From the NCBI RefSeq assembly GCF_001439815.1, contig NZ_JYLM01000005.1:1-64000 (forward strand): DNA of 64,000 nucleotides. Direction: 5' to 3'. A program made the translations under genes and the position numbers. Below the pieces are notes generated by a model. It saw nothing but the letters and a program-made list of their open reading frames with translations. It searched no databases and was not told the origin of the DNA. Shown here one piece after another: positions 1-8,710 of this stretch. The DNA comes from Pseudomonas orientalis. GTDB taxonomy: Bacteria; Pseudomonadota; Gammaproteobacteria; Pseudomonadales; Pseudomonadaceae. Numbering within the stretch: the stretch's first letter is position 1; each line of letters begins with the position of its first letter.

Positions 1-341
1 AGGCGCGCATTCTACAGCAGCCTCATTTGCTGTCAAGCGGTTATTTTCAGAAGTTTTCGAAGAATTCTTCAACAACTTCAACCACTTGCGCTTGCGATCT
101 CTCGTAAGCGGGAGGCGAATTCTACAGAATCCGGCAGGGACGTCAAGCACTTAAACCGAAAAAATGGATTTTTCCTTCAAGGTCACTCCCCTTCTATATA
201 TAGACGAACACCCAAGGCGTATTAGAAGCGGGGGATTTCGGGAAAACGAGCTGAATACCCCTCTTGGGAGCGATTATGGCGAGGCAAAGGAGCAGGGGTG
301 TTCTATACGGCGAACGCCAATAAGACATACAGCTAAGGAGA
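1..341. other. Intergenic stretch, no gene seen
   Basis: No credible coding region is seen. The short string ATTCTACAG occurs twice, once in the first 20 bases and once near 118-126, each preceded by a GC-rich GCG run. This looks like spacer DNA around tRNA genes. The one open frame across 164-481 runs through the tRNA on the other strand and has no family resemblance, so I do not call it. Confidence 0.5.
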
Positions 342-418
342 TGGTGTCCCAGGGCCGGTTCGAACGGCCAACCTTCCCCTTAGGAGGGGGATGCTCTATC
401 CAATTGAGCTACTGGGAC
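342..418 (-). tRNA. tRNA-Arg (anticodon CCT)
   Basis: Read on the minus strand, the segment folds as a standard cloverleaf. It has a 7-bp acceptor stem (GTCCCAG with CTGGGAC), a D-arm GCTC/GAGC, an anticodon stem TCCCC/GGGGA around the loop CTCCTAA giving anticodon CCT, a T-arm around TTCGAAC, and an encoded CCA end. It decodes the rare Arg codon AGG. It stands alone here, and tRNA-Arg genes of this type are frequent integration sites, but no integrase is seen in the window. Confidence 0.95.
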
Positions 419-739
419 AAATCGCGATCATTGAGCCAAAGGCCAGCGACGGACGGCGTGCATATTAACGGCCAAGGTTAATTTTGTCATGTCATCCGTT
501 GGCTTTTTGATTGTCGGCCGATCCCGCAGACACATGCATGACACAACCCAATATATTTGGGACGCACCACACCATCGTGCAGTTTGCACTCCAGCAAATG
601 GGCACCATTGCAAATTGCAATGTGATACAACCCTAATCCACACACAAGCCATTGTTTATATTGAACTAATAGATTGGCACGAGAGCTGCAACAGTTCTTC
701 TACAAAACCTATTTGACCCAGGCATACGGAGAAGAAATT
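419..739. other. Intergenic stretch, no gene seen
   Basis: This AT-richer 320-base stretch separates the tRNA from the first small protein gene. It presumably carries the promoter of the gene at 740, but I see no convincing promoter pair, hairpin or ORF. Confidence 0.4.
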
Positions 740-967
740 ATGAACAGCGCCCTTTTGCTCGGTCTGAACACATTGGCACTGGCCGCGCTGGCTACCTTTC
801 ACTTCCAGCCTGTCAACGTGCAGGACTCCGCTCAGATCAATCAACCCGTCCCCCACCATCTGCAGCAACGCCCCCAGTTGGCGGTGATGAATGCCGAAGC
901 CCGATCGCCCATTCGTTTGACCCAAGACACCCAGGCCGCCCCAGCATCCGAACACTGGGTATTCTGA
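740..967 (+). CDS. Small secreted or membrane-anchored protein of unknown function
   Basis: A 75-residue protein. The start ATG follows a purine-rich GGAGAAG at about 7 bases. Residues 1-20 (LLLGLNTLALAALATFHF) are hydrophobic and look like a signal peptide or single membrane anchor, although no basic residue comes before them. The rest is polar and rich in Gln, Pro and Ala, with no Cys and no recognisable domain. The next small membrane protein begins about 11 bases downstream, so the two probably share a transcript. I do not recognise the function; the good ribosome site and the neighbour argue that it is real. Confidence 0.6.
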   Translation: MNSALLLGLNTLALAALATFHFQPVNVQDSAQINQPVPHHLQQRPQLAVMNAEARSPIRLTQDTQAAPASEHWVF

Positions 968-978
968 GAGTGCCACTC

Positions 979-1158
979 ATGTCTAAATCTGCATGGCTAT
1001 TTCTTTGCCTGACACTCGTGACAGCCCTAATAGGCTTGAACAACGACGTGCGCGAAAGCGCAACCCTCGCATTCATCGCCAGCGCCGTGTTCGGCTGCCT
1101 GCTGATCCTGTCGCTCGCCATCGGTCGCCGTATCAAATTCGACCCGGTGTTACGCTAG
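979..1158 (+). CDS. Small two-helix membrane protein of unknown function
   Basis: A 59-residue protein beginning MSKSAWLFLCLTLVTALIGL. Two hydrophobic helices are visible (about residues 5-20 and 30-48), separated by a short loop containing NNDVRE. A basic tail (GRRIKFDPVLR) follows, as in tiny inner-membrane proteins with the C-terminus in the cytoplasm. I chose the ATG because GAGAGTG lies a normal distance before it; a GTG at 970 would add three residues. Small proteins of this form are conserved in Pseudomonas without a known role. It probably forms a two-gene unit with the gene at 740. Confidence 0.55.
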   Translation: MSKSAWLFLCLTLVTALIGLNNDVRESATLAFIASAVFGCLLILSLAIGRRIKFDPVLR

Positions 1159-1459
1159 TCTCCTCCCCCCTCCCCTACCTTATGTCGGCCCGTGCCAGTA
1201 AATCAGCAAACTGCCACTATCCTGATAGATGAGGGCAAAAGGCCATGCTGCGCAGGGCGTGCGCCCTTCAATCCGCGTCGGACACGGCGTACACGTAGAT
1301 TGGCAATGACCGATCCACGTGGAAACTTTTCCAACCAGTCCGCAAAAATGCAAATCAGTGCTGGCATAAAGCCTTTAGGCGGTTCAATATTTGTCACAGA
1401 ATTGACGCCAAGGAAATGTCAAATCTGAGGCATGATGCGGCCTCTTTGCAATTCGGGTT

Positions 1460-1485
1460 GAACTTTGGTCGTGAGCCTTGTCTTA
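1460..1485 (+). promoter_or_regulatory. Candidate AlgU (sigma-22) promoter of amrZ
   Basis: GAACTT at 1460-1465 is followed after 15 bases by TCTTA, close to the AlgU/sigma-22 pattern GAACTT-N16/17-TCtgA. In P. aeruginosa amrZ is known to depend on AlgU. The spacer is one base short of the usual range, so this is a candidate only. The rest of the 384-base gap 1159-1542 holds no gene that I can support. Confidence 0.4.
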
Positions 1486-1542
1486 ACACTCATCTTGCGG
1501 CCAATTCCAAAAACCGCTCCCCTGAACTAACCGGTTAAATAT

Positions 1543-1869
1543 ATGCGCCCATTGAAACAGGCAATTTATTCCAGCCGTACGGCTGACAAGTTCGTCGTAC
1601 GTCTGCCAGACGGAATGCGGGAACGCATTGCCGAGGTGGCTCGCAATCATCATCGCAGCATGAACTCCGAAATCATCGCTCGCCTGGAACAGAGCCTTAT
1701 TCAGGAAGGTGCCTTGGGTGAAGAGTTAAGCATGCGCCTGGACAGCCCAGAGCTGTCACTGCACGAACGCGAACTGCTGCAGCGTTTTCGTCAGCTTTCC
1801 CATCGCCAGCAAAATGCTCTCGTATCGCTGATCGCGCACGACGTAGAGGCGGCCGCAGAAGCCAATTGA
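1543..1869 (+). CDS. amrZ: AmrZ/AlgZ ribbon-helix-helix transcription regulator
   Basis: A 108-residue protein very close to P. aeruginosa AmrZ. A flexible N-terminus is followed by an Arc-type ribbon-helix-helix (about residues 14-58). The beta-strand KFVVRL carries K16, V18 and R20, which correspond to the DNA-contacting K18, V20 and R22 of AmrZ, because two residues are missing near the N-terminus. The C-terminal half ([20 protein letters not shown]) is the tetramerisation region. AmrZ binds DNA as an oligomer and controls alginate or other exopolysaccharide genes, flagella, twitching and cyclic-di-GMP enzymes. The gene is monocistronic and ends at a strong terminator facing mgtE. Confidence 0.93.
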   Translation: MRPLKQAIYSSRTADKFVVRLPDGMRERIAEVARNHHRSMNSEIIARLEQSLIQEGALGEELSMRLDSPELSLHERELLQRFRQLSHRQQNALVSLIAHDVEAAAEAN

Positions 1870-1886
1870 TTGACACTTGAAAGCCG

Positions 1887-1913
1887 AAGCCAGCTATATG
1901 CTGGCTTTTTTTT
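1887..1913 (+). terminator. Rho-independent terminator of amrZ
   Basis: AAGCCAGC pairs with GCTGGCTT across a five-base TATAT loop and is followed at once by a run of eight T. It lies 17 bases after the amrZ stop codon. Confidence 0.9.
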
Positions 1914-1936
1914 GCCTGGGATTTGAGCAAGGGAAG

Positions 1937-1958
1937 CGAGGGCAGAGTTGCCCTCGCA
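1937..1958 (-). terminator. Hairpin downstream of mgtE
   Basis: Nine-base perfect arms (GCGAGGGCA / TGCCCTCGC) around a four-base loop lie 8 bases beyond the mgtE stop. There is no good T-tract on the mgtE strand, so it may stabilise the 3' end or terminate weakly. Confidence 0.45.
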
Positions 1959-1965
1959 GGAAAGA

Positions 1966-3408
1966 TCAGAGCAGAAAGATTGTGGCCAAGCCCAGAAAGA
2001 TGAAAAAGCCACCACTGTCAGTCATGGCCGTAATCATTACGCTGGCGCCCATGGCAGGGTCGCGCCCCAGACGTGCCAAGGTCATAGGGATCAGAACCCC
2101 CATAAAGGCCGCCAACAGCAAATTGAGGGTCATGGCAGCGGTCATCACCACGCCCAGCGACCAGCTGCCGTATAGCAAGTAAGCCACTACCCCTATCACC
2201 CCGCCCCACACCAGGCCGTTGATAAGGCCTACTGCCAACTCCTTGCGCAGCAAACGCGAAGAATTGGCGGTGCTGACCTGGTCAAGCGCCATGGCACGCA
2301 CAATCATGGTGATGGTCTGATTACCGGAATTACCGCCGATACCAGCCACTATCGGCATCAATGCCGCCAAGGCCACCAACTTTTCGATGGAACCTTCAAA
2401 CAGCCCGATCACGCGGGACGCGATAAAGGCGGTAATCAAATTGACCGCCAGCCAAGCCCAACGGTTGTGCAGCGAACGCCAGACTGAAGCAAAAATGTCT
2501 TCCTCTTCACGCAAACCTGCCATGTTGAGGACTTCGGTTTCACTCTCTTCACGAATCAGGTCGACGATTTCATCGATTGTCAGACGACCGATCAGCTTGC
2601 CGTTCTTGTCGACCACCGGAGCCGAGATCAAGTCGTAACGCTCAAAAGCCTGGGCCGCGTCGTAGGCGTCTTCGTCCGGGTGAAAGCTCACCGTATCGCT
2701 GGCCATCAGGTCAGCAACTCTCTTCTCCGGATCATTTACCAGCAGGCGCTTGATCGGCAATACGCCCTTGAGGATGCCTTCGTAGTCGACTACGAACAGC
2801 TTGTCGGTATGGCCTGGCAGCTCTTTGAGGCGACGCAGATAGCGCAGCACCACTTCCAGGCTGACGTCTTCGCGGATGGTGACCATCTCGAAGTCCATCA
2901 GCGCGCCGACCTGGTCTTCATCATAAGACAGTGCAGAACGCACACGCTCACGCTGCTGAGTGTCCAGTGCCTCCATCAGCTCATGAACGACATCACGCGG
3001 TAATTCGGGCGCCAGGTCGGCCAGTTCGTCCGCATCCATCTCCTTGGCTGCAGCCAGGAGTTCATGATCGTCCATGTCGGCAATCAGGGTTTCGCGGACC
3101 GAATCGGATACTTCGAGGAGAATGTCGCCGTCGCGATCAGCCTTGACCAACTGCCAGAGCGTCAGTCGATCATCCAGGGGCAAGGCTTCGAGAATATAAG
3201 CAACGTCGGCGGAGTGAAGATCATCGAGCTTACGTTGCAACTCGACGAGATTCTGCCGGTGAACCAGGTTTTCGACGCGGTCGTGGTGCGGACCTTCCTG
3301 GCGGTGCGTAAGGTCTTCGACCACGCGCTGGCGCTGCAGCAGCTCGATAACTTGAGCCAGGCGATCCTGCAGGCTTTCTTGTGTTTTCTTTACTTCTACT
3401 TCGGTCAT
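1966..3408 (-). CDS. mgtE: MgtE-family magnesium channel/transporter
   Basis: A 480-residue protein with the full MgtE layout: an N-terminal helical superhelical domain (about 40-140), two CBS domains (about 145-275, including APVVDKNGKLIGRLTIDEIV), a connecting helix, and five membrane helices in the last 180 residues. The pore signatures GGNSGNQ and TDSGGFF are present; the Asp of the latter belongs to the Mg2+ path. In the family the cytoplasmic domains sense Mg2+ and close the pore. Residues 1-30 are coiled-coil-like and longer than in Thermus MgtE. The gene is convergent with amrZ and lies alone. The 3409-3721 gap upstream shows no gene. Confidence 0.93.
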   Translation of the reverse strand: MTEVEVKKTQESLQDRLAQVIELLQRQRVVEDLTHRQEGPHHDRVENLVHRQNLVELQRKLDDLHSADVAYILEALPLDDRLTLWQLVKADRDGDILLEVSDSVRETLIADMDDHELLAAAKEMDADELADLAPELPRDVVHELMEALDTQQRERVRSALSYDEDQVGALMDFEMVTIREDVSLEVVLRYLRRLKELPGHTDKLFVVDYEGILKGVLPIKRLLVNDPEKRVADLMASDTVSFHPDEDAYDAAQAFERYDLISAPVVDKNGKLIGRLTIDEIVDLIREESETEVLNMAGLREEEDIFASVWRSLHNRWAWLAVNLITAFIASRVIGLFEGSIEKLVALAALMPIVAGIGGNSGNQTITMIVRAMALDQVSTANSSRLLRKELAVGLINGLVWGGVIGVVAYLLYGSWSLGVVMTAAMTLNLLLAAFMGVLIPMTLARLGRDPAMGASVMITAMTDSGGFFIFLGLATIFLL

Positions 3409-3721
3409 AGGCGAACTCCACTCCCAGCAGCGGAGCGCGCCGGAAGGATCAATCAGTCAATTCATGATTGGTAAAGCGGGGTACTGAGTTACTACTGGGT
3501 AAGTCCATGGAGGCAGTCCACAAGCCCCGGCGGGGCTGACCGGCGCATGATACACCGCCCGGCCGCTTTTAACGTCAAAAAACTGGAAAGAACAAGCGCT
3601 TGCAAGCCAAAGTTGAGTATTGGCCGCATCTATGAATTGCGACGATGCAGCCAGGAGGGAAAACACACGGGAAATAGAAAAAAGCACACGCCCGGATAAA
3701 ACCTACACAAACCCCAGACGG

Positions 3722-3750
3722 CAAAAAGCCCGCACTAGGCGGGCTTTTTG
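3722..3750 (-). terminator. Terminator of the tRNA-Ser/tRNA-Arg cluster
   Basis: AAAAAGCCCGC pairs with GCGGGCTTTTT around a short loop, giving a GC-rich stem with T-runs on both strands. It sits 7 bases past the CCA end of the last tRNA and could also act on the other strand. Confidence 0.85.
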
Positions 3751-3756
3751 TTTGTA

Positions 3757-3833
3757 TGGTGCACTCGACAGGATTCGAACCTGTGACCGCTCGGTTCGTA
3801 GCCGAGTACTCTATCCAGCTGAGCTACGAGTGC
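3757..3833 (-). tRNA. tRNA-Arg (anticodon ACG), copy 1
   Basis: A cloverleaf on the minus strand: acceptor GCACTCG/CGAGTGC, anticodon stem CTCGG/CCGAG around CTACGAA giving ACG (read as inosine-CG), a TTCGAAT T-loop and an encoded CCA. It is identical to the copy at 3907-3983, with 73 bases between them. It is the last gene of the cluster before the terminator. Confidence 0.96.
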
Positions 3834-3906
3834 AGATTGTGCTTTTTAGACCAGGTCACAACTGGTTGAAGCAAAGTCACCTGCATCGCTGCAGCTAACT
3901 CTTAAA

Positions 3907-3983
3907 TGGTGCACTCGACAGGATTCGAACCTGTGACCGCTCGGTTCGTAGCCGAGTACTCTATCCAGCTGAGCTACGAGTGC
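3907..3983 (-). tRNA. tRNA-Arg (anticodon ACG), copy 2
   Basis: Identical over all 77 bases to the downstream copy at 3757-3833, with the same ACG anticodon and encoded CCA. A recent tandem duplication or ongoing gene conversion would explain the identity, and gene dosage for the common CGN codons is the likely benefit. Confidence 0.96.
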
Positions 3984-4091
3984 ATTTGTTGCCGCGCATT
4001 ATAGGCCGTTCAATCTCTATGTAAAGCTATTTTTTCGAGTATTTTCAACAACTTACCGAAAAAACCAGATTGCAACGTACTAAGCAAATAA

Positions 4092-4182
4092 TGGCGGAGA
4101 ACGGGGGATTCGAACCCCCGACACCCTTTTGAGGTGTACTCCCTTAGCAGGGGAGCGCCTTCGGCCACTCGGCCAGCTCTCC
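4092..4182 (-). tRNA. tRNA-Ser (anticodon GCT)
   Basis: A 91-base class II tRNA: acceptor GGAGAGC with GTTCTCC plus discriminator G, the long variable arm typical of Ser, an anticodon loop CTGCTAA giving GCT, and an encoded CCA. It lies directly downstream of csrA and upstream of the two tRNA-Arg genes, the same order as at the rsmA locus of P. aeruginosa. Confidence 0.96.
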
Positions 4183-4244
4183 GCAACACGGGGCGTATAT
4201 TAACCACGTTCATCCCCGTTTGCAAACATAAAAAACGATAAAAA

Positions 4245-4433
4245 TTAAAGGCTTGGTTCTTCGTCCTTCTCTTTCTTGATCCGCAGGTAGATTTCCTCGC
4301 GATGGACCGCTACCTCTTTCGGAGCGTTAACCCCGATACGCACTTGATTGCCTTTGACGCCGAGCACGGTCACGGTGATTTCGCCATCACCGATAATCAG
4401 GCTTTCTGCGCAACGACGAGTCAGAATCAACAT
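4245..4433 (-). CDS. csrA: Carbon storage regulator CsrA/RsmA
   Basis: A 62-residue RNA-binding protein starting MLILTRR. The five-strand CsrA core is complete, including [17 protein letters not shown] and [11 protein letters not shown]45 matches the RNA-contacting R44 of E. coli CsrA. The protein binds GGA motifs in mRNA leaders and is titrated by Rsm small RNAs, setting the switch between motile and secondary-metabolite or biofilm lifestyles. The start is the ATG at 4433, preceded by GAAAGGT; an upstream in-frame ATG adds six residues not found in the family. lysC lies upstream, with a terminator between them, so csrA probably also has its own promoter. Confidence 0.97.
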   Translation of the reverse strand: MLILTRRCAESLIIGDGEITVTVLGVKGNQVRIGVNAPKEVAVHREEIYLRIKKEKDEEPSL

Positions 4434-4563
4434 ACCTTTCACCTCACGCAATTCATTTCAGGAACAACAGTCTGCAAAAAAAAGGCATTCGACCTACAAC
4501 CAAATGGTCGCAGCCCTACCGCCTAAGTATTGTCGAGCCCACGCAAAAGAACATGCGCTCAAC

Positions 4564-4596
4564 AAAAAAAATGAAAGGCGCGGTAAGCCGCGCCTT
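4564..4596 (-). terminator. Rho-independent terminator of lysC
   Basis: Read on the minus strand, nine-base arms AAGGCGCGG/CCGCGCCTT enclose a four-base loop and are followed by a run of T (plus-strand A-run at 4564-4571). It separates lysC from csrA. Confidence 0.85.
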
Positions 4597-4608
4597 CCTG
4601 GCATCGCA

Positions 4609-5850
4609 TCACTCGCCCTGTCGGGCCGGAGCGTCCAGCTCAAAAGCGGTATGCAGCGCGCGCACAGCCAGTTCCAGGTACTTTTCTTCAATCACCACCG
4701 AGACTTTGATTTCCGATGTGGAGATCATCTGGATGTTGATGCTTTCCTTGGCCAGCGCCTCGAACATGCGGCTGGCAACACCGGCGTGGGAGCGCATGCC
4801 CACGCCCACGATCGACACCTTGGCAATCTTGGTATCGCCGATCACTTCACGGGCGCCAATCTCTTTCGCGGTGTTCTGCAGGATACGCTCAGCCGCATCG
4901 TACTCGTTGCGGTGCACGGTGAAGGTGAAATCGGTGGTGTTATCGTGCGACACGTTCTGCACGATCATGTCGACTTCGATGTTCGCGCCGCTGATAGGAC
5001 CGAGGATCTTGAAGGCCACACCTGGGGTGTCTGGCACGCCACGGATCGTCAGCTTGGCTTCATCGCGGTTGAAGGCGATGCCGGAAATGATCGGCTGTTC
5101 CATGGATTCCTCTTCATCAATAGTAATGAGGGTGCCCGGACCCTCTTTGAAGCTGTGCAATACGCGCAGCGGAACGTTGTACTTGCCGGCGAACTCCACC
5201 GCACGGATCTGCAGCACCTTGGAACCGAGGCTGGCCATTTCCAGCATCTCTTCAAAGGTGATCTTGTCCAGGCGCTGGGCCACGGACACGACGCGCGGAT
5301 CGGTGGTGTAGACGCCATCCACATCGGTATAGATCTGGCATTCGTCAGCCTTGAGCGCCGCTGCCAGCGCCACGCCAGTGGTGTCCGAACCGCCGCGCCC
5401 GAGGGTGGTGATATTGCCCTGCTCGTCCACACCCTGGAAACCGGCTACAACCACCACGCGTCCAGCCTTCAGATCGGCACGAATCTTCTGATCGTCGATC
5501 TGCAGGATGCGCGCCTTGGTATGGGCGCTGTCGGTAAGGATACGCACCTGGCTGCCAGTGTAGGACACCGCCGGCACACCGCGCTTGTTCAGGGCCATGG
5601 CCAGCAGCGCAATGGTCACCTGCTCACCGGTGGACACAATCACATCCAGTTCACGCGGCAGCGGTTGTTGATCACCGCTGATGGCTTTGGCCAAGTCGAT
5701 CAGGCGATTGGTCTCGCCGCTCATGGCCGACAGCACCACGACCAGGTCGTCGCCGGCATCACGGAACTTCTTAACCTTGTCGGCGACCTGCTCGATTCTT
5801 TCGACAGAACCGACCGAGGTGCCTCCGAATTTCTGTACGATCAAAGCCAT
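4609..5850 (-). CDS. lysC: Aspartate kinase (LysC)
   Basis: A 413-residue aspartokinase. The N-terminal kinase domain opens with VQKFGGTSVGS, the nucleotide/aspartate motif, and holds GRGGSDTTGVALA. The C-terminal third contains two ACT domains (from about residue 265) that normally bind Lys and Thr for feedback control. It phosphorylates aspartate, the first step to lysine, threonine, methionine and diaminopimelate. I start at the ATG at 5850; a TTG two codons earlier is open but less likely. It lies between alaS and csrA, as in other pseudomonads. Confidence 0.96.
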   Translation of the reverse strand: MALIVQKFGGTSVGSVERIEQVADKVKKFRDAGDDLVVVLSAMSGETNRLIDLAKAISGDQQPLPRELDVIVSTGEQVTIALLAMALNKRGVPAVSYTGSQVRILTDSAHTKARILQIDDQKIRADLKAGRVVVVAGFQGVDEQGNITTLGRGGSDTTGVALAAALKADECQIYTDVDGVYTTDPRVVSVAQRLDKITFEEMLEMASLGSKVLQIRAVEFAGKYNVPLRVLHSFKEGPGTLITIDEEESMEQPIISGIAFNRDEAKLTIRGVPDTPGVAFKILGPISGANIEVDMIVQNVSHDNTTDFTFTVHRNEYDAAERILQNTAKEIGAREVIGDTKIAKVSIVGVGMRSHAGVASRMFEALAKESINIQMISTSEIKVSVVIEEKYLELAVRALHTAFELDAPARQGE

Positions 5851-5910
5851 TTCCAAGCCGCCTCAGCCCGTAAAGGGGCGCCTAATATCCAATCCACCCG
5901 CACTGAACAA

Positions 5911-5931
5911 GCCCGTGACTAGACCACGGGC
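5911..5931 (-). terminator. Hairpin between alaS and lysC
   Basis: GCCCGTG and CACGGGC form a perfect seven-base stem over a seven-base loop, 14 bases past the alaS stop. The minus-strand 3' side has only a weak T-rich stretch, so it may attenuate rather than end transcription. Confidence 0.35.
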
Positions 5932-5945
5932 CGATTAACAGTGCC

Positions 5946-8564
5946 TTAAATACCTGCTTCGACAAACGGCACGGCCAAGGCCAAGGCTGCGTCCAGGGCA
6001 CCGGCGTCTACACCACCGCCTTGCGCCATGTCCGGACGACCGCCGCCCTTGCCGCCCACTGCCGCAGCAGCCTGCTTCATCAAATCACCGGCCTTGAGTT
6101 GGCCAGTCAGGTCCTTGGTTACACCGGCAACCAGAACGACCTTATCCTCATGGACACTGCCGAGCAGGATCACTGCGCGGCCGAGCTTGTTCTTCAACTG
6201 ATCGACGAGGGCCAGCAGCGCCTTGCCGTCCTGACCGTCCAGGCGTGCCGCGAGGACTTTCACGTCCTTGACGTCCACCGCCGAGGCCGACAGATCGTCG
6301 CCCGCGGCACTGGCGGCCTTGGCCTGCAACTGCTCCAGCTGTTTCTCCAGCGCACGGTTGCGCTCAAGCACGGCCGACAGCTTGTCGATCAGATTGTCGC
6401 GGCTGCCCTTGACCAGGCCGGCCGCCTCCTTGAGTTGTTCTTCGGCGGCATTGAGGTAGGCCAGCGCCGCAGCACCGGTCACCGCTTCGATACGCCGCAC
6501 ACCCGAGGCCACACCGCCTTCGCTGATGATTTTCAACAGGCCGATGTCGCCGGTGCGGTTGGCATGGATACCGCCACACAGTTCCACCGAGAAACTGCCG
6601 CCCATGCTCAGTACGCGCACTTGGTCACCGTATTTCTCGCCAAACAGCGCCATGGCGCCTTTGTTTTTGGCGGTCTCGATGTCCGTTTCCTCGGTTTCAA
6701 CCGGGGAGTTCCTGCGAATTTCAGCGTTGACGATGTCTTCCAGCGCCTTGATCTGCTCTGGTTTGATCGCTTCAAAATGGCTGAAATCGAACCGCAGGCG
6801 CTGGCTATCGACCAATGAACCCTTCTGCTGGACATGCTCGCCGAGCACCTGGCGCAACGCTGCGTGCAGCAAGTGCGTGGCCGAGTGGTTCAGCGCGGTT
6901 GCGTGCCGTACATCGGCATCGACCTGAGTATCCACAGGCGCACCGACGACCAGGTTGCCCAGCACCAACACACCATGGTGCAGGAACGCACCACCGGTCT
7001 TGGTGGTGTCGCGCACCTCGAAACGACCGGAGGTCGAACCCAGGAAACCACAGTCACCGATCTGGCCGCCCGACTCCGCGTAGAACGGCGTCTGATCCAG
7101 GACCACAATCGCTTCATCGCCTTCGTTCAGCACATCGACCGACTTGCCGTCTTTATAAATGGCAACGATTTTGGCCGAACCGGCAGTCGCCTTGTAGCCG
7201 ATGAACTCGGTGGGCACATCAACCTTGACCAAGGTGTTGTAGTCCAGGCCAAACGAGCTGGCCGAACGCGCACGCACGCGCTGGGCTTGCATCTCACGCT
7301 CGAAACCCGCCTCATCAATGGTCAGCTCGCGCTCACGGGCGATGTCGGCGGTCAGGTCCATCGGGAAACCGTAGGTGTCATAAAGCTTGAACACCACGTC
7401 GCCCGGCACCACGCTACCTTTCAGGTCAGCCAGGTCCTGCTCGAGAATTTTCAGGCCGTGCTCCAGGGTCTTGGAGAACTGCTCTTCCTCTGCCTTGAGA
7501 ACCCGCTCGATGTTGGCTTGCTGCTGCTTGAGCTCCGGGAAGGCGTCGCCCATCTCGGCCACCAGCGCAGCCACGATCTTGTAGAAGAAGCTGCCGCTGG
7601 CGCCCAGCTTGTTACCGTGACGGCAGGCGCGACGGATGATGCGGCGCAGCACATAGCCACGGCCTTCATTGGACGGCAGCACGCCGTCGGCGATCAGGAA
7701 GCCGCAGGAGCGGATGTGGTCCGACACCACCTTGAGCGAAGACTGGCTTTCGTTGGCGCAGCCAATGGCCGCCGCCGAGGCGCTCAGCAGGTTGGTGAAC
7801 AGGTCGATTTCATAGTTGGAGTGAACGTGCTGCATCACCGCACTGATCCGCTCCAGGCCCATGCCGGTGTCGACCGACGGAGCCGGCAGCGGGTGCAACA
7901 CACCGTCGGCGGTGCGGTTGAACTGCATGAACACGTTGTTCCAGATCTCGATGTAACGGTCGCCGTCTTCTTCCGGCGAGCCTGGCGGGCCACCCCAGAT
8001 ATCGTCGCCGTGGTCGTAGAAGATCTCGGTGCAGGGGCCGCACGGGCCGGTATCGCCCATGGTCCAGAAGTTATCGGAAGCGTAAGGCGCGCCCTTGTTG
8101 TCGCCGATACGGATCATGCGCTCGGCAGGTACGCCGATTTGCTGGGTCCAGATGTCATAGGCTTCGTCGTCCGTCGCGTAGACGGTCACCCAGAGCTTTT
8201 CCTTGGGCAGCTTCAGCACGCCGGTCAGGAAGGTCCAGGCGAAGGTGATCGCATCTTTCTTGAAATAATCGCCAAAGCTGAAGTTACCCAGCATTTCGAA
8301 GAAGGTGTGGTGACGCGCGGTGTAACCGACGTTTTCCAGGTCGCTGTTCTTGCCGCCGGCACGTACGCACTTCTGACTGCTGGTGGCGCGGGTGTAGGCG
8401 CGCTTTTCCTGGCCCAGGAAACAGTCCTTGAACTGGTTCATCCCCGCGTTAGTGAACAGCAGGGTAGGGTCATTGCCTGGGATCAAGGAGCTTGAGGCTA
8501 CACGGGTGTGGCCTTGCTCTTCGAAGAAGCGAAGGAAGGCTTCACGGATTTCTGCGCTTTTCAT
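5946..8564 (-). CDS. alaS: Alanyl-tRNA synthetase
   Basis: An 872-residue class II synthetase of normal length. The N-terminal catalytic core begins [18 protein letters not shown] and carries the class II motifs. The editing domain has the metal-binding HSATHLLH, and further on [13 protein letters not shown] supplies the Cys and His ligands. The Gly-rich C-Ala domain ends near [15 protein letters not shown], a DHHA1-type signature. It charges tRNA-Ala and clears mischarged Ser and Gly. The ATG at 8564 is preceded by GGAAGAACC and matches the family start; an upstream in-frame extension of 22 residues is not conserved. A promoter palindrome lies 61 bases upstream. Confidence 0.97.
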   Translation of the reverse strand: MKSAEIREAFLRFFEEQGHTRVASSSLIPGNDPTLLFTNAGMNQFKDCFLGQEKRAYTRATSSQKCVRAGGKNSDLENVGYTARHHTFFEMLGNFSFGDYFKKDAITFAWTFLTGVLKLPKEKLWVTVYATDDEAYDIWTQQIGVPAERMIRIGDNKGAPYASDNFWTMGDTGPCGPCTEIFYDHGDDIWGGPPGSPEEDGDRYIEIWNNVFMQFNRTADGVLHPLPAPSVDTGMGLERISAVMQHVHSNYEIDLFTNLLSASAAAIGCANESQSSLKVVSDHIRSCGFLIADGVLPSNEGRGYVLRRIIRRACRHGNKLGASGSFFYKIVAALVAEMGDAFPELKQQQANIERVLKAEEEQFSKTLEHGLKILEQDLADLKGSVVPGDVVFKLYDTYGFPMDLTADIARERELTIDEAGFEREMQAQRVRARSASSFGLDYNTLVKVDVPTEFIGYKATAGSAKIVAIYKDGKSVDVLNEGDEAIVVLDQTPFYAESGGQIGDCGFLGSTSGRFEVRDTTKTGGAFLHHGVLVLGNLVVGAPVDTQVDADVRHATALNHSATHLLHAALRQVLGEHVQQKGSLVDSQRLRFDFSHFEAIKPEQIKALEDIVNAEIRRNSPVETEETDIETAKNKGAMALFGEKYGDQVRVLSMGGSFSVELCGGIHANRTGDIGLLKIISEGGVASGVRRIEAVTGAAALAYLNAAEEQLKEAAGLVKGSRDNLIDKLSAVLERNRALEKQLEQLQAKAASAAGDDLSASAVDVKDVKVLAARLDGQDGKALLALVDQLKNKLGRAVILLGSVHEDKVVLVAGVTKDLTGQLKAGDLMKQAAAAVGGKGGGRPDMAQGGGVDAGALDAALALAVPFVEAGI

Positions 8565-8624
8565 TAGGTTCTTCCACGGAGGCTGCGGCCAAAGGCCAGT
8601 GCGCAACATCATCAGACGGAGCGA

Positions 8625-8658
8625 CGGCAAAGGGCCGCATTATATCGGCCCTTTGCCG
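8625..8658 (-). promoter_or_regulatory. Perfect palindrome enclosing the alaS -10 box
   Basis: Two perfect 13-base arms (CGGCAAAGGGCCG at 8625-8637 and its reverse complement at 8646-8658) flank an 8-base centre. On the minus strand the centre reads ATATAATG and so contains a consensus TATAAT. No strong -35 is visible. In E. coli, AlaRS represses its own gene by binding a palindrome at the alaS start site (established); that this palindrome has the same job is inference. It could also serve as the 3' hairpin of ltaE, though it lacks a T-tract. Confidence 0.6.
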
Positions 8659-8710
8659 GTGGTACAGCGTGTTTATGTGATAGATACAGTCAATTAGACG
8701 GCCTGCACTG

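Noticed and set aside
1..126. Repeated ATTCTACAG strings as a possible attachment site next to tRNA-Arg
   Set aside because: No integrase, and the repeat is not part of the tRNA; too short to support an att site.
489..716. 75-codon frame between the tRNA and the first small gene
   Set aside because: No ribosome site, odd composition (His/Cys-rich) and overlap with a promoter region.
1203..1397. 64-codon frame on the minus strand upstream of amrZ
   Set aside because: No ribosome site or family signal; the region is better explained as the amrZ upstream control region.
4348..5922. Long open frame (524 codons) opposite lysC
   Set aside because: It is the antisense shadow of lysC in a GC-rich genome; it is His/Arg-rich with no family resemblance, while lysC is unmistakable.
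6834..8495. Long open frame (553 codons) opposite alaS
   Set aside because: Antisense shadow of alaS; no domain and no ribosome site.
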